A stretch of DNA of 64,000 nucleotides from Ixodes scapularis. Its lineage: Eukaryota; Arthropoda; Arachnida; Ixodida; Ixodidae. Positions 25,062 to 33,808 of this stretch are shown one piece after another. Where the stretch lies: NCBI RefSeq assembly GCF_016920785.2, contig NW_024609846.1:108490831-108554830 (forward strand), written 5' to 3'. Both the position numbers and the translations under genes were made by a program. A model generated the notes under the pieces. That model ran no database searches. It was not told the origin of the DNA and worked only from the letters and a program-made list of their open reading frames with translations. The first letter of the stretch is position 1. Every line of letters begins with the position of its first letter.

Positions 25062-25292
25062 TCGGAGAGCTAATCATCACAAGTTAAGGAAGCAGCTCAG
25101 CGAATGACTATGTCGAAAATATAATTAGACCACAAAAACGCAGTCTGAGTTGTGACATTAAGCAATGCAAAACGTCACGCTTGCATTGCTTAATGTCACC
25201 ACTCAAACCGCGTTTTTGGTCTAGTCCTATGTACCGGCACCGTCATTCGCCGAACTGCCTCTGTATGCCGTGTTGATTGGCTAATGGAGTGC
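25062..25292. repeat. 230-bp imperfect palindromic element
   Basis: AAAAACGCAGTCTGAGTTG and TTGCATTGCTTAATGTCACC form the inner hairpin around 25176. Outer arms (GAGCTAATCATCAC..CAGCGAATGAC and its complement) extend the pairing to about 25292. No coding potential. Confidence 0.65.
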
Positions 25293-25599
25293 TGTGCGGA
25301 AAAGTAGGCTGTAGATTTTTTTTCAGAGTTCAAGAAGCCAGAGCCTGTGCCCTTGGCATTGGTTTTTAGTCTCATGCATACTGATCACCATGCATGGTTG
25401 GGACGTCGCATTTTGATGTCACAATCAAGGTAACATAGTAAACGTTGTTTATCATTTTGGTTTTTTTTTAACACCACACGCAGGGAACTTACGGCTCAAT
25501 GAAACTCCCGACACTTTCAACAAGCGGCGATGTTACAGCTGCCGTTCCACTCTTTTTGGGCCTTATCCAGACGGAGACCTGTACGCTACTCGATTCAAG

Positions 25600-25700
25600 T
25601 AATCAAATTAATTGTAATCGATTACTTTTTAGAGCAATTTTGTAATCATTGGAATAAATTTATTAAAAAGTAATCCCAAGCCTAATAAGATTACTTATGA
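25600..25700. repeat. TAATCGATTAC-type degenerate repeats
   Basis: Variants of AGTAATCnnATTAC repeat within about 100 bases in both orientations. The rest of 25300-26370 has no recognised feature; frames there are short. Confidence 0.4.
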
Positions 25701-26374
25701 AAGCACCAAAATGACTTGTAACCGTTACTTCCTTCCCCTCTCCTTCCTAACGCCGTTCTCTGTACAAGCTTCCCACGAAGGAATAATGGAACCCAGTTTC
25801 CGACAAGAGAGTGGTTTAGGTGGATTGGAAAGATAAACACTTCATGGTTAGGATGATTCCAAACCAATAAGGAACAGTACGAAGGACACGTTTTCAAACC
25901 AGCTTAGCTCTCCGAGGTCGGCCCTCCGAGGTGCACGGCTCCCCGAGGTCACGACCGAGACAAGTTGCCCAGGCCTCACCATCCAGACAAGGTTGTGCGA
26001 TGCGTCTGCAAAAGTTTCGATGAAACGCCGATGAAACGCCGGAGGCATAGTAAAATTGTTATTACGTATTTCCTCGTGTATGAGGTACGTACGATCCTGT
26101 GCCAAACCTATTTCAGCTGATTCCCCTGAAAACAACCAATCCAAATTGTAGATTGGATACATGCACAGCGTGCCAAGTGTAGCATATATGAACTATCTAA
26201 TCAACGAGCCATGTTTAACCGGCGTATTTTCACCTGTAACCAATACTAGCGGTAATCAATAAAATGGGAATAAGAGCTTCAAATGTTTTGTTCAAGACGT
26301 GAGCAGAGGCTAGGGAAGGTTTCCACAAGGACATCCCTAACTCAACTATTGTACTTTCCGGACTATCTACATGT

Positions 26375-27320
26375 GCGGACTATACAAAGCACTGGATATA
26401 CTTGTTGCGCAAATACAAAGAACGAACACGAATGTGTGGACAAGGACAAGCGCAATTTTTAACTAGATTTATTCGCCTCCAAGCGACTGCGAAGGGTTCG
26501 GAGCGAGCATGCTAGGCATGCTATAAAGGAAGAAAATGAGTAAGAAAACATACGAAACAAGAGACATCCCCTGCGTGCCGAAATCACTGTATCAACCAAG
26601 ATAAGAATTGAAATTCAGTATCAAACAAGGAAACTCAAGTGTCGCTCACTCGGGCATTTCCCTTATTCTGTGTATAAAACGCTTCTCAGCTTTCTTGCGG
26701 TATGGTCTTTACTCCGGCTGAGGATCCTAGTCTTGTGAAGTCGTAGCGTACACATACATGTCCCACAATGCATGGGCAAGTGCGCATTTCCTACATCTTT
26801 TCTCGATAGCTCATGCTCTTGTGCCGGTCATCGACAAAATTTCCCGTTTGTCTTTTCCACACGTGGGAAAGCCAAACCACTGCTGTAGAAAATTCCACAC
26901 ACGGACTGACCTGCTTTTTGTTGGGGCCATCTGTCTCCTCTTCTTATTTTTCAGACAAAATCCTCGAACCTATCGTGCCTATCGTGTTTTACGCGCCCGC
27001 AAGCTTGCGTGGCGCGGAAAACACGATAGACACATTGTACCTGCTCACTACCTATTCAGGGTGTGGGAGACTTCATGTATATAGGGCAGCACTTATGGTC
27101 GGCACGCTCTTTGCAGCTGCTCGTCTCGGTTTCTCCGAGTCCCCTTGATTTTCTGGAGCAGGAAACCGGCCGACGTCAGTCTGGCCACCTGATTATCATA
27201 GTTGCTCTGCGTTGTGTGTGAGCATGACTTCCTGACAGCAGATCCTACGCAGACGCTGCCTTTAGCTCGCTTTACAGTTATTGAATAGGTCGAGTCAAAC
27301 GGCAACATACCCTTCTGCAC
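26375..27320 (-). mobile_element. Penelope-like element remnant with GIY-YIG region
   Basis: On the minus strand, broken frames at about 26930-26750 read GLAFPRV, then REHELS-like and NAHLPMHCGTCMCT. These are the C-terminal GIY-YIG endonuclease signature of Penelope elements (NDRxxEH..AHLPxHC..C.C). Upstream, 27093-27320 contains QVARLTSAGF, which resembles the segment before GIY-YIG. The sequence down to 26375 contains GCGCAACAAGTATATCCAG (as complement), shared with the second copy at 61880-62490. Several stops; inactive. A 50-bp hairpin (CGTGTTTTACGCGC..) interrupts it near 26978-27030. Confidence 0.7.
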
Positions 27321-27889
27321 GCGAGCGTTGGAACTCTAGCACATATTTTTTTCTCTTATAATTAGTCTGGTATCTAACAACTGGAGGCAGTCATGAGACG
27401 GTAGCTCATGTGTAATGGACAAGCCCAACCCCTGACACTAGAAAGGCGCTTAAAATTACATCTGCAGAGCCGTCAAAACGTACACCAAGTTGATTTTTCA
27501 GAATACTTTTAAACATCGCAAAGGTACATAAAAGCTTTCAGATAATTGTTGTAGTCAAACTGGTTATCTAGGTTTGAACCAGCGTTCGCCAAATAAATAT
27601 TGCACAGCACCGGCGTAACGCACGACCATATCGAACTACTCTGGCGTTACATGTAAAACCAACTGGTAAAAAAGTGAGAAGTGGGTTTGAGTTAAAAATT
27701 CAGTAAACATATAAAATTATCGCCTGGCAAACTCGCACAGTTTCGGAGAGTCCGCTCAAATTCTAATTTGGGTTCATACAATGATTTTTGTCAGTCCTGG
27801 AATCTCTTTTGTGGTGCTTTGCAACGTTGCTTTGCAGCACTTTCGACGACGTGGCAAAGCAGTCGCGGTATTCGGCGAGTAGGTTAATC

Positions 27890-29030
27890 AGCTATCGTCG
27901 TTTCGGGCCCAGAAGCTTAGGGTCAATGTCGAGCTGCGCTGGCGACGTACTGTCTTGCTGAGGTGGCGAGGATTCGTCAGTAATGGCGGCGATAGCGGCG
28001 GAGTTTCGGAGTTCCTCGACCTGGCCCACGGCTGCACCTTTTGCTAGGTGTTGCGCTTCATTTCGGAACTTTGTCACGAGGGCCACAGTGTGGCCATCCT
28101 GAATTTGAGCAGCTACTCTTGCGACGCCTATTCCTCTTCCAAGAAGCAACTGGAGGCTTCCTTCGAGCAAAACTTCGCCGCAGAAAGCTTTGGGAATTTC
28201 GACGATTACGAAAACACTCGACCGCGCCTGTAAGTTCACGTGACTTGCGAGGGCTCGCACCGCAGACATCGTCGCTTTGGGTTCCTCTGGTGGTGAAACA
28301 GGTTTTCGTTGCGTCAACCGGTTCGTTCCGAGGTCGATGACGGCGCCATACTCGCAGAGGAAGTCCATACCGAGGATAACGTCCCTCGGACAGTCTTACA
28401 GAACGACGAACTTCACAGGGCACATCTCACCGTGGATCTTGACGCGAGCAGTGCATGGCCCGACTGGTGTGATGAGGTGCCCACCGGCGGTTCGTATTTG
28501 AGGGCGTTCTCACAGCGTTGTCACTCTTCGCAGGCAGCGTGAGAGCTTCCCACTCAATACTCAGTAGTCTGCTACGGTGTCCACGAGTGCCGATGCGTCG
28601 TAGCCGTCGATAATAATGTTTAGGTTGTTGGACACCGATCCAGGGACGTCGTTGTGGTGCGTAGCGGCGAGTGAGTGTGAGTGCTCCGGCGTTCTTGGAG
28701 GCTCTTCAGTCGTCTTCGGCAACGCCACCTCCAGGCGTTGCCGCACTTAGTTTTCCCTGCGACACAAGGGAGACAGGCTATCCACGCATGCGCGAAGAAT
28801 GACGTGTCATACGAGGACCAATAAGCGAACTCGTTTGCGCCTTCCCACAGCCAATCGTAGCGCCCAGGCTCTGGCAGCGCCGAAACAGATGCACCCTCTG
28901 GAAGATAATACTTACCTCGTTGCTGCTCCTTCGCGGCCAACTTCACCTTATAGCAACGCATTCTTAGTGTCTGCTGCGCCTGAGGAGGTAACAAGCGAAG
29001 CGCTTCTCCCCTGGCCGGGAGGAGGGTACT
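27890..29030 (-). mobile_element. Second Ty3/Gypsy fragment (gag end, protease, pol start)
   Basis: The minus-strand frame 28368-27892 contains CGEVLLEGSLQLLLGRGIGV, close to VREDNLQLLLGRGIGVPRG in the 11.9-16.2 kb element, so both belong to related lineages. Upstream, near 28640-28560, a protease-like segment reads IDGYDASALVDTVADY. It retains Asp-Thr but not the following Gly. The remainder toward 29030 corresponds to gag. RT, RNase H and integrase are absent, so this is a deletion remnant. Frameshifts separate the pieces. Confidence 0.72.
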
Positions 29031-29064
29031 GAAGGCGGTCTGTTACCTCCTTTTGGTACCCTTT

Positions 29065-29402
29065 TTTCTAAGAGTGTAGTGTAGCAGCGTCTTCGAAGTA
29101 CCCCGTATCTAAGCAACGAAGCCTTGCGCCAGTTGGTGAGACGGGCGAGAAACGCGGACTGTCCACGCGAACCATCACGGCAGCTCAACATCGAATGTGA
29201 GTTCAGGACCTAGTTGGACAGGACTACCTGCGTTGCTACTCTACATGAGGAGATGGAACTCGTTTTCTAATCTTTTTATAAGGATTGCAACCTGAAGCGA
29301 CTGACCAACGCTACATTGTGGTTGGTTGGTTGATTACGGGCTTTATGGCGCAAAGCTTCGATGGCCATACTGCGCCAAGCTTGTTTAGCTGGAACACCCG
29401 TA
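29065..29402 (+). repeat. 330-bp dispersed repeat, copy 1
   Basis: The segment including CTTGCGCCAGTTGGTGAGAC, CTCAACATCGAATGTGAGTT and ATACTGCGCCAAGCTTGTTTA recurs in reverse orientation at 60962-61290. The first part may overlap the gag end of the adjacent Gypsy fragment. It could be LTR or leader sequence of that lineage. Confidence 0.75.
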
Positions 29403-29414
29403 CAAAAATGGTGT

Positions 29415-29800
29415 ATGATCGGCTATAGAAAACTCCCTGTATGGCCGGCTATAAAGAACTGGACCAATTAGCTATAGCCACTTTGATGGCTTTCTGTAGC
29501 TTGTCCTTTGGTCTCGCCTATGGAGGTCTACAGCTTTTTCAGCGGAAGCTAAGGTTTAATCTATGGGTCTCTATAAAAAGGATGCTATAGCCGCCTATAG
29601 CTTTTCTTTCGTTTCCCTCAGCCGCCTATAGCTTCTTGTATGATCTGCTATAGAGATCTCTATGAATCTTTTAAGACACCCTGCAATAGCAACCTACGGC
29701 TTTTTCTATGGTTTCATTAGCCGTCAATTGCTCTCTGTATGGTCCGCTATAGCTTCTTGTAAAGCGCGTCCTAGGGGTCCTTTTACCCTATAGCTGCCTG
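29415..29800. repeat. Degenerate CTATAGC array
   Basis: CTATAGC, CTATAAAG and CTGTAGC words, often followed by TTTTT or TTCTTG, recur about 15 times in 380 bases. The array begins where the dispersed repeat ends, as at other arrays in the window. Confidence 0.6.
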
Positions 29801-29999
29801 TAGTTTTTCATTTTTACCGCAATCTTATGAAAGGTGAAACAAACAAGTGTTTGTCACTGAACATCTTAAAAGAGAAACGAAACCTTGTATTTAGATGTAA
29901 AAGAAGAATGAACATCTGAAACTCATTTAAGGCGTGTCAAACTTTATCAAGCCACTTAAAACATAAAGGAAACCCTTAAAAACTTCACTCACCCAGGTG

Positions 30000-30960
30000 T
30001 TCACAAAAACGTCAGGTAAAGAAACACAAGGAATTGTTTTCAAATCTCCTAGAAGTTTATTACACACAGCCCATTCAGTAAAAAAACTACAAAATAAGCA
30101 ATTGGTAAAATATCAAAAGGTACTACTAAACTGTTCTAGAACTGAGAAAATTGCGCTGAAAACAAGAACCAAGTATAATTCCTAGATAGTATGAAGTTTT
30201 AAGGCTGCCGACCGAATTTTTTCCCCGAAATTCTTCTGGCAGTCGCCACTCATTGGGGCTGCAATCAGTTCAACGAACGATGTTACATCGACAGATCGTT
30301 TTATCAACATCAGATTTTTATAAACAACTCAAAATAGTTTTTTTTTTGTAATGAGTTCCTGCAGACTTCCCAAAAAGTGGTGTGAACGGGTGTGCTGGGT
30401 CGGTCAGCACGCATCTCAGGAATGTAGGCGCGATGAAATACCCCTGCAACGCGCAATTCGTGTAACGAGTGTCGATGAAACATTAGTGTCGATTAGACGT
30501 GTGTCCAGGAACGTGTATTCACAACAAAGGTGTCCATCAAACGTGTTTTCACAAAACGCAGGGAGAATTAAAAAGTCAGTATTCTAACTGCAGTTTTCAC
30601 ATGATTTCAGGCAGCTAATTGCAGGTGACTGCTGTAGAATTTCGGGAAAATCATTTTTCCTACTCCCAGACGATAGACACTGCAGAACGGTCAATTGTCG
30701 CCGAATAAGTTGCAGCGCACTTACGTTGAAAAAACCGGACTTGAAAGATGTAATCCGTGCTATATGTCGACACGCGCACTGCAGGACAACCACTAAAACA
30801 CAAACCGAGAAGGAAAGGATACGTGGAGATTCACCACGATGTAGCACGAGCAGTTGTTGTCCGAACCGAGCACTGAACGCATCACAATAATGTCTTAGGT
30901 TTTGACGAAATTGCTTCTTGCCGACCTATGGGTAGGACTTTTCGATCGAGATACCTTTTA
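30000..30960. mobile_element. Repeat element with an internal degenerate array, copy 1
   Basis: The segment 30700-30960 (CGGACTTGAAAGATGTAATC, TGTCGACACG..GGACAACCAC) is homologous to 57290-57540. A segment near 30040-30060 (AGTTTATTAC) corresponds to 57040-57060. Between them, about 30275-30570, lies an array of GTGTCGATGAAAC-type words that copy 2 lacks at this position. An inverted repeat (CCCCGAAATTCTTCTGGCAG near 30220-30255 against CTGCTGTAGAATTTCGGG near 30630-30650) flanks the array. Confidence 0.55.
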
Positions 30961-31640
30961 CCATAAAGCGAAATCCACAGCAGCCCCGTGGGCCGCACGA
31001 CACGCGAAACTAGGTTCGCAAGCAGGCATTCCGGGATTGGCGACGGCTAATGCGTCATACGTCGAACAACGTGATCACGCTCCTTCCGTTACCTGTGCAC
31101 AGAGAGCGGAGTCAAGTGATAAAAAGTCTACGGTTTATTGGTCCGGCGAGTGCATACCTTCTACAACGCTTTCAGCTTAGGAGAGAGTGAAAAAAAGAGC
31201 AGTTAGAAAGCAGAGCCCCTTCAAGGCCAGAACGGGGGTGCGATTACAAAGACTAATCTTCAGGGGCATCCCAACAATGAACACAACGAAAGGATGTGCC
31301 ACTTGTATGCTCTAGAAAGTTCGACCCAAGGTTCATAGTGAAGTGGATGCTATGTGTGACCTTCGGCTTTAGGCAAGTGCCGTGTTCTGCGTTATCACCA
31401 GCTTCGAGACTGTATTCACGTGACCTTAATCGGAGAATCGATTGGCCTAAAACACGTGCAGCGTCTACTTTGATGTCAATACCGTGTGAACAGGACAGCT
31501 TTATGAAGGGTATTCAAAGCTGCCCTCCCCAGAAGTGAACCAAAACTGGGCGAGTTCGAAGATGTCATGTTTTAAGCCGTGTTACCCACATTATAATTTC
31601 AAATGAAGGATTAACGGCGAATATGTTTTTGCGCACGATG
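30961..31640. other. No recognised feature
   Basis: Short open frames on the plus strand (30902-31180, 31296-31538) show no known domain. This is likely repeat-derived or intergenic sequence. Confidence 0.4.
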
Positions 31641-31645
31641 AATAT

Positions 31646-31712
31646 ATCAAAGAATCAAAGTTTTTACGAACCCGCCGAAAGCCAAAATAAACAGCGGAGC
31701 CGGGAATTGAAT
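31646..31712. repeat. Partial copy of the palindromic tRNA-like repeat
   Basis: CAAAGAATCAAAGTTTTTACG, then AACCCGCCGAAAGCCAAAA and GCGGAGCCGGGAATTGAA match the left arm of the 32543-32836 palindrome at roughly 85% by eye. It abuts the left end of the TRIM element. Confidence 0.65.
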
Positions 31713-31726
31713 ATATATACATATAT

Positions 31727-32474
31727 TGTTAAGGTGATGCTGTCGGCAGCAGAACAGACAGGACAGTACACGATGATAGAACACACATACGATTTATGGA
31801 GGCCGAGCCGGCCCGTGGGGCCTAGCGCGAGATGGTCGTGCGCGCCACTGCCCCATCGTCGTCTTCACCTTCCTAACAGTACTCCCTCCGACGAAAACGG
31901 CCGACCCGGCCGGTGAATAAATGAACACATGAAGCACACGTACAACGCCACACAAACAGAAGAAGAAAGGACAGCTGCCGACAGCGAGGGTGAGGATGAA
32001 GATGGATACGTTGAATTTCGGCCTCTTCCGCAGCGTCACAGACCTCTGCACCAGCCACACGACGGCACGGTCCGGGCTGGGGGACTCACGTCACTGAGAA
32101 GCGTCGGAACGTCGGGGGCTGGGGATAGGGGCGGGGGACCGTCTGTCGGCTTCGTCTGGTGCGGCTTGTCATGGCGTCTGGACGGGGGCTGGGCGACGGA
32201 GCCATGGGCTGGTGTTTGGTCTGCTGCTGCGGATGACTGCCTCAACGAGGCGGGTTCACAGGATCATAGCGGCGCCGATGTTCAATGAAGGAGATGAGTA
32301 TGGCTCCGCACCTCCACCATACTGTTAAGGTGATGCTGTCGGCAGCAGAAGAGACAGGACAGTACACGATGATAGAACACACATATGATTTTTGGAGGCC
32401 GAGCCGGCCCGTGGGGCCTGGCGCGAGACGGTCGTGCGCGCCACTGCCCCATCGTCGTCTTCACCTTCCTAACA
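31727..32474 (-). mobile_element. Terminal-repeat retrotransposon in miniature (TRIM), 748 bp
   Basis: Two direct repeats of exactly 152 bp (31727-31878 and 32323-32474) begin TGTTAAGG and end CCTTCCTAACA. They therefore have TG..CA ends and a short TGTTA/TAACA inverted repeat, as LTRs do. I count five differences between them (about 97% identical). The internal 444 bp has no pol. On the minus strand, a TGG-starting stretch (TGGTGGAGGTGCGGAGCC) lies three bases after the first LTR, where a tRNA primer-binding site belongs. GGAGGGAGTA just before the other LTR fits a polypurine tract. ATATAT occurs on both flanks, a possible target duplication within an AT repeat. Confidence 0.75.
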
Positions 32475-32542
32475 ATATATATATATATATATATATACAC
32501 AACACGGGCACTTCACACCATCGTACGTGGTCTCCGAGGAGG

Positions 32543-32836
32543 ATATGAACGAATATGTGCAGATGAATGAACCGTACTTAATCCAATGAATCAAAGAATC
32601 AAAGTTTCCAGGAACCCGCCGAAAGCCAAAAATTGGCGGAGCCAGGATTTGAACTCTGGGCCTCCCAATGTCCGGTCGGGTGTGTAGTGGTTAGCACACC
32701 CGACCGAACATTGGGAGGCCCAGAGTTCAAATCCTGGCTCCGCAAATTTTTGGCTTTCGGCGGGTTCCTGGAAACTTTGATTCTTTGATTCATTGGATTA
32801 AGTACGGTTCATTCATCTGCACATATTCGTTCATAT
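32543..32836. repeat. 294-bp near-perfect palindrome with tRNA-like arms
   Basis: Arms of about 142 bp surround a 10-base loop (TAGTGGTTAG, 32685-32694), with two mismatches seen. Within the right arm plus loop, GTAGTGGTTAGCAC (A-box-like) and GAGTTCAAATCC (B-box-like) are spaced as in a tRNA and followed by TGGCTCCGC. The left arm carries the same in reverse. AT dinucleotide runs flank both sides (32475-32500 and 32834-32855). Confidence 0.9.
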
Positions 32837-32851
32837 ATATATATATATATA

Positions 32852-33135
32852 TATAACTGAGAAGAAAAAACCCTTAGTGAAAACAGCAACAACGGGCGAT
32901 ATAATCTTCGACGTTTCGGCCGGAGTCCGGCCTTCGTCAGGAAGAACTTTTACAGATGAACGCGGGTGGTATTTATACAGTGCTACGGTCGAGTCCAAAT
33001 TTCGGCGGGGTGACGGTTGTAGCTTTCGTGAGAGAGAAGCGTAGGGCAGTTTGCCACTGCCTTACGGCCGAAACGTCGAAGATTAAATCGTCCGTTGTTG
33101 CTGTTTTCACTAAGGGTTTTTTCTTCTCAGTTATA
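32852..33135. mobile_element. Inverted-repeat element with Penelope-like terminal sequence
   Basis: Arms of about 65 bp (TATAACTGAGAAGAAAAAAC.. and its complement ending at 33135) include GACGTTTCGGCC and GGCCGAAACGTC. The middle contains CGGAGTCCGGCCTTCGTCAG. Such GACGTTTCGG..TTCGTCAGG sequences are familiar from Penelope pseudo-LTRs, which can carry hammerhead ribozymes. Attribution to Penelope is inference from that word. Confidence 0.55.
32910..32940 (-). ncRNA. Hammerhead-ribozyme-like core
   Basis: On the minus strand: CTGACGA, one extra A, a perfect 6-bp stem (GGCCGG / CCGGCC) with loop ACT, then GAAA and CGTC. CUGANGA and GAAA around a closed stem II are the invariant core of hammerhead ribozymes. 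I could not establish convincing stems I and III upstream, and the extra A may disrupt stem II docking, so activity is doubtful. Confidence 0.35.
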
Positions 33136-33295
33136 TACCCACGCCTTCGGCCTCCCGCCACCATGCCCGTTATATATATATATATAATATTCTTTTATTA
33201 TGATATTTATAATTATCTGTACACTGTTAGTTTCGTAATTTTAAACATCAATGTTGGGAACCTTTGCATCGCAGTGGCATTTATAAATAAATGGC

Positions 33296-33325
33296 TTAAA
33301 GGGCAACTCCGCTTCATTTTTGATA
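33296..33325 (+). repeat. Candidate left terminus of a TTAA-type DNA transposon
   Basis: TTAA (33296-33299) is followed by AGGGCAACTCCGC and a T-rich word. The 8524-9091 element starts TTAA then AGGGCTACTCCACC (reverse complement of its right end). The shared AGGGCnACTCCnC supports a transposon end about 510 bp upstream of the THAP gene start. No matching right end was found by eye. Confidence 0.4.
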
Positions 33326-33808
33326 TTGAGAAAACTATGTAGCCCTCTTCAGCATCATATAGGAAGACCACATGCCAAGTTTCGCGATGTAATTCCGTCT
33401 AAATATTTATTAATCTGGCCAGCAAACTTTCAAACGAGCCAAGTCGCCGAAATCTGCTAACTCTAGCGCGCGACGTGAAGAGCAATCAACAGCGCTGTCA
33501 ATACCACGGATCTGGCGCAGCCAACAGTGAGCACCTACGTCAGAGGCATGCGTATGTCAGTTCTATGTTTTGGTTGTTTTTACTTCTCCGGGCGAAATTG
33601 AACGAAGACGTCGTGAGTGGAAGTGGCTCCTCCCGGCGTTGCGTGTTGGCTCTGTCCACATGATCACCGTAAAACGCATGCGCCAAGTTGGGAGCAGACG
33701 CACTCGTTTCCTCGTTTCGCCTCTGCTGCAGTAGGAGCAGTAGGAGGACGGCGTTTTGTGGTTTTGTTACGGTTCGAGCGCGGGCAGCATCCCCGAAGCC
33801 TAGCTGCG

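Noticed and set aside
26758..27084. Plus-strand frame MSHNAWASAHFLHLF.., also at 62100-61762 on the minus strand
   Set aside because: It is conserved between two loci only because it is antisense to the Penelope GIY-YIG domain.
33617..33808. Upstream ATG extending the THAP gene by 64 codons
   Set aside because: The THAP domain normally begins within about ten residues of the start; the extension is unlike the family, so ATG 33809 is preferred.
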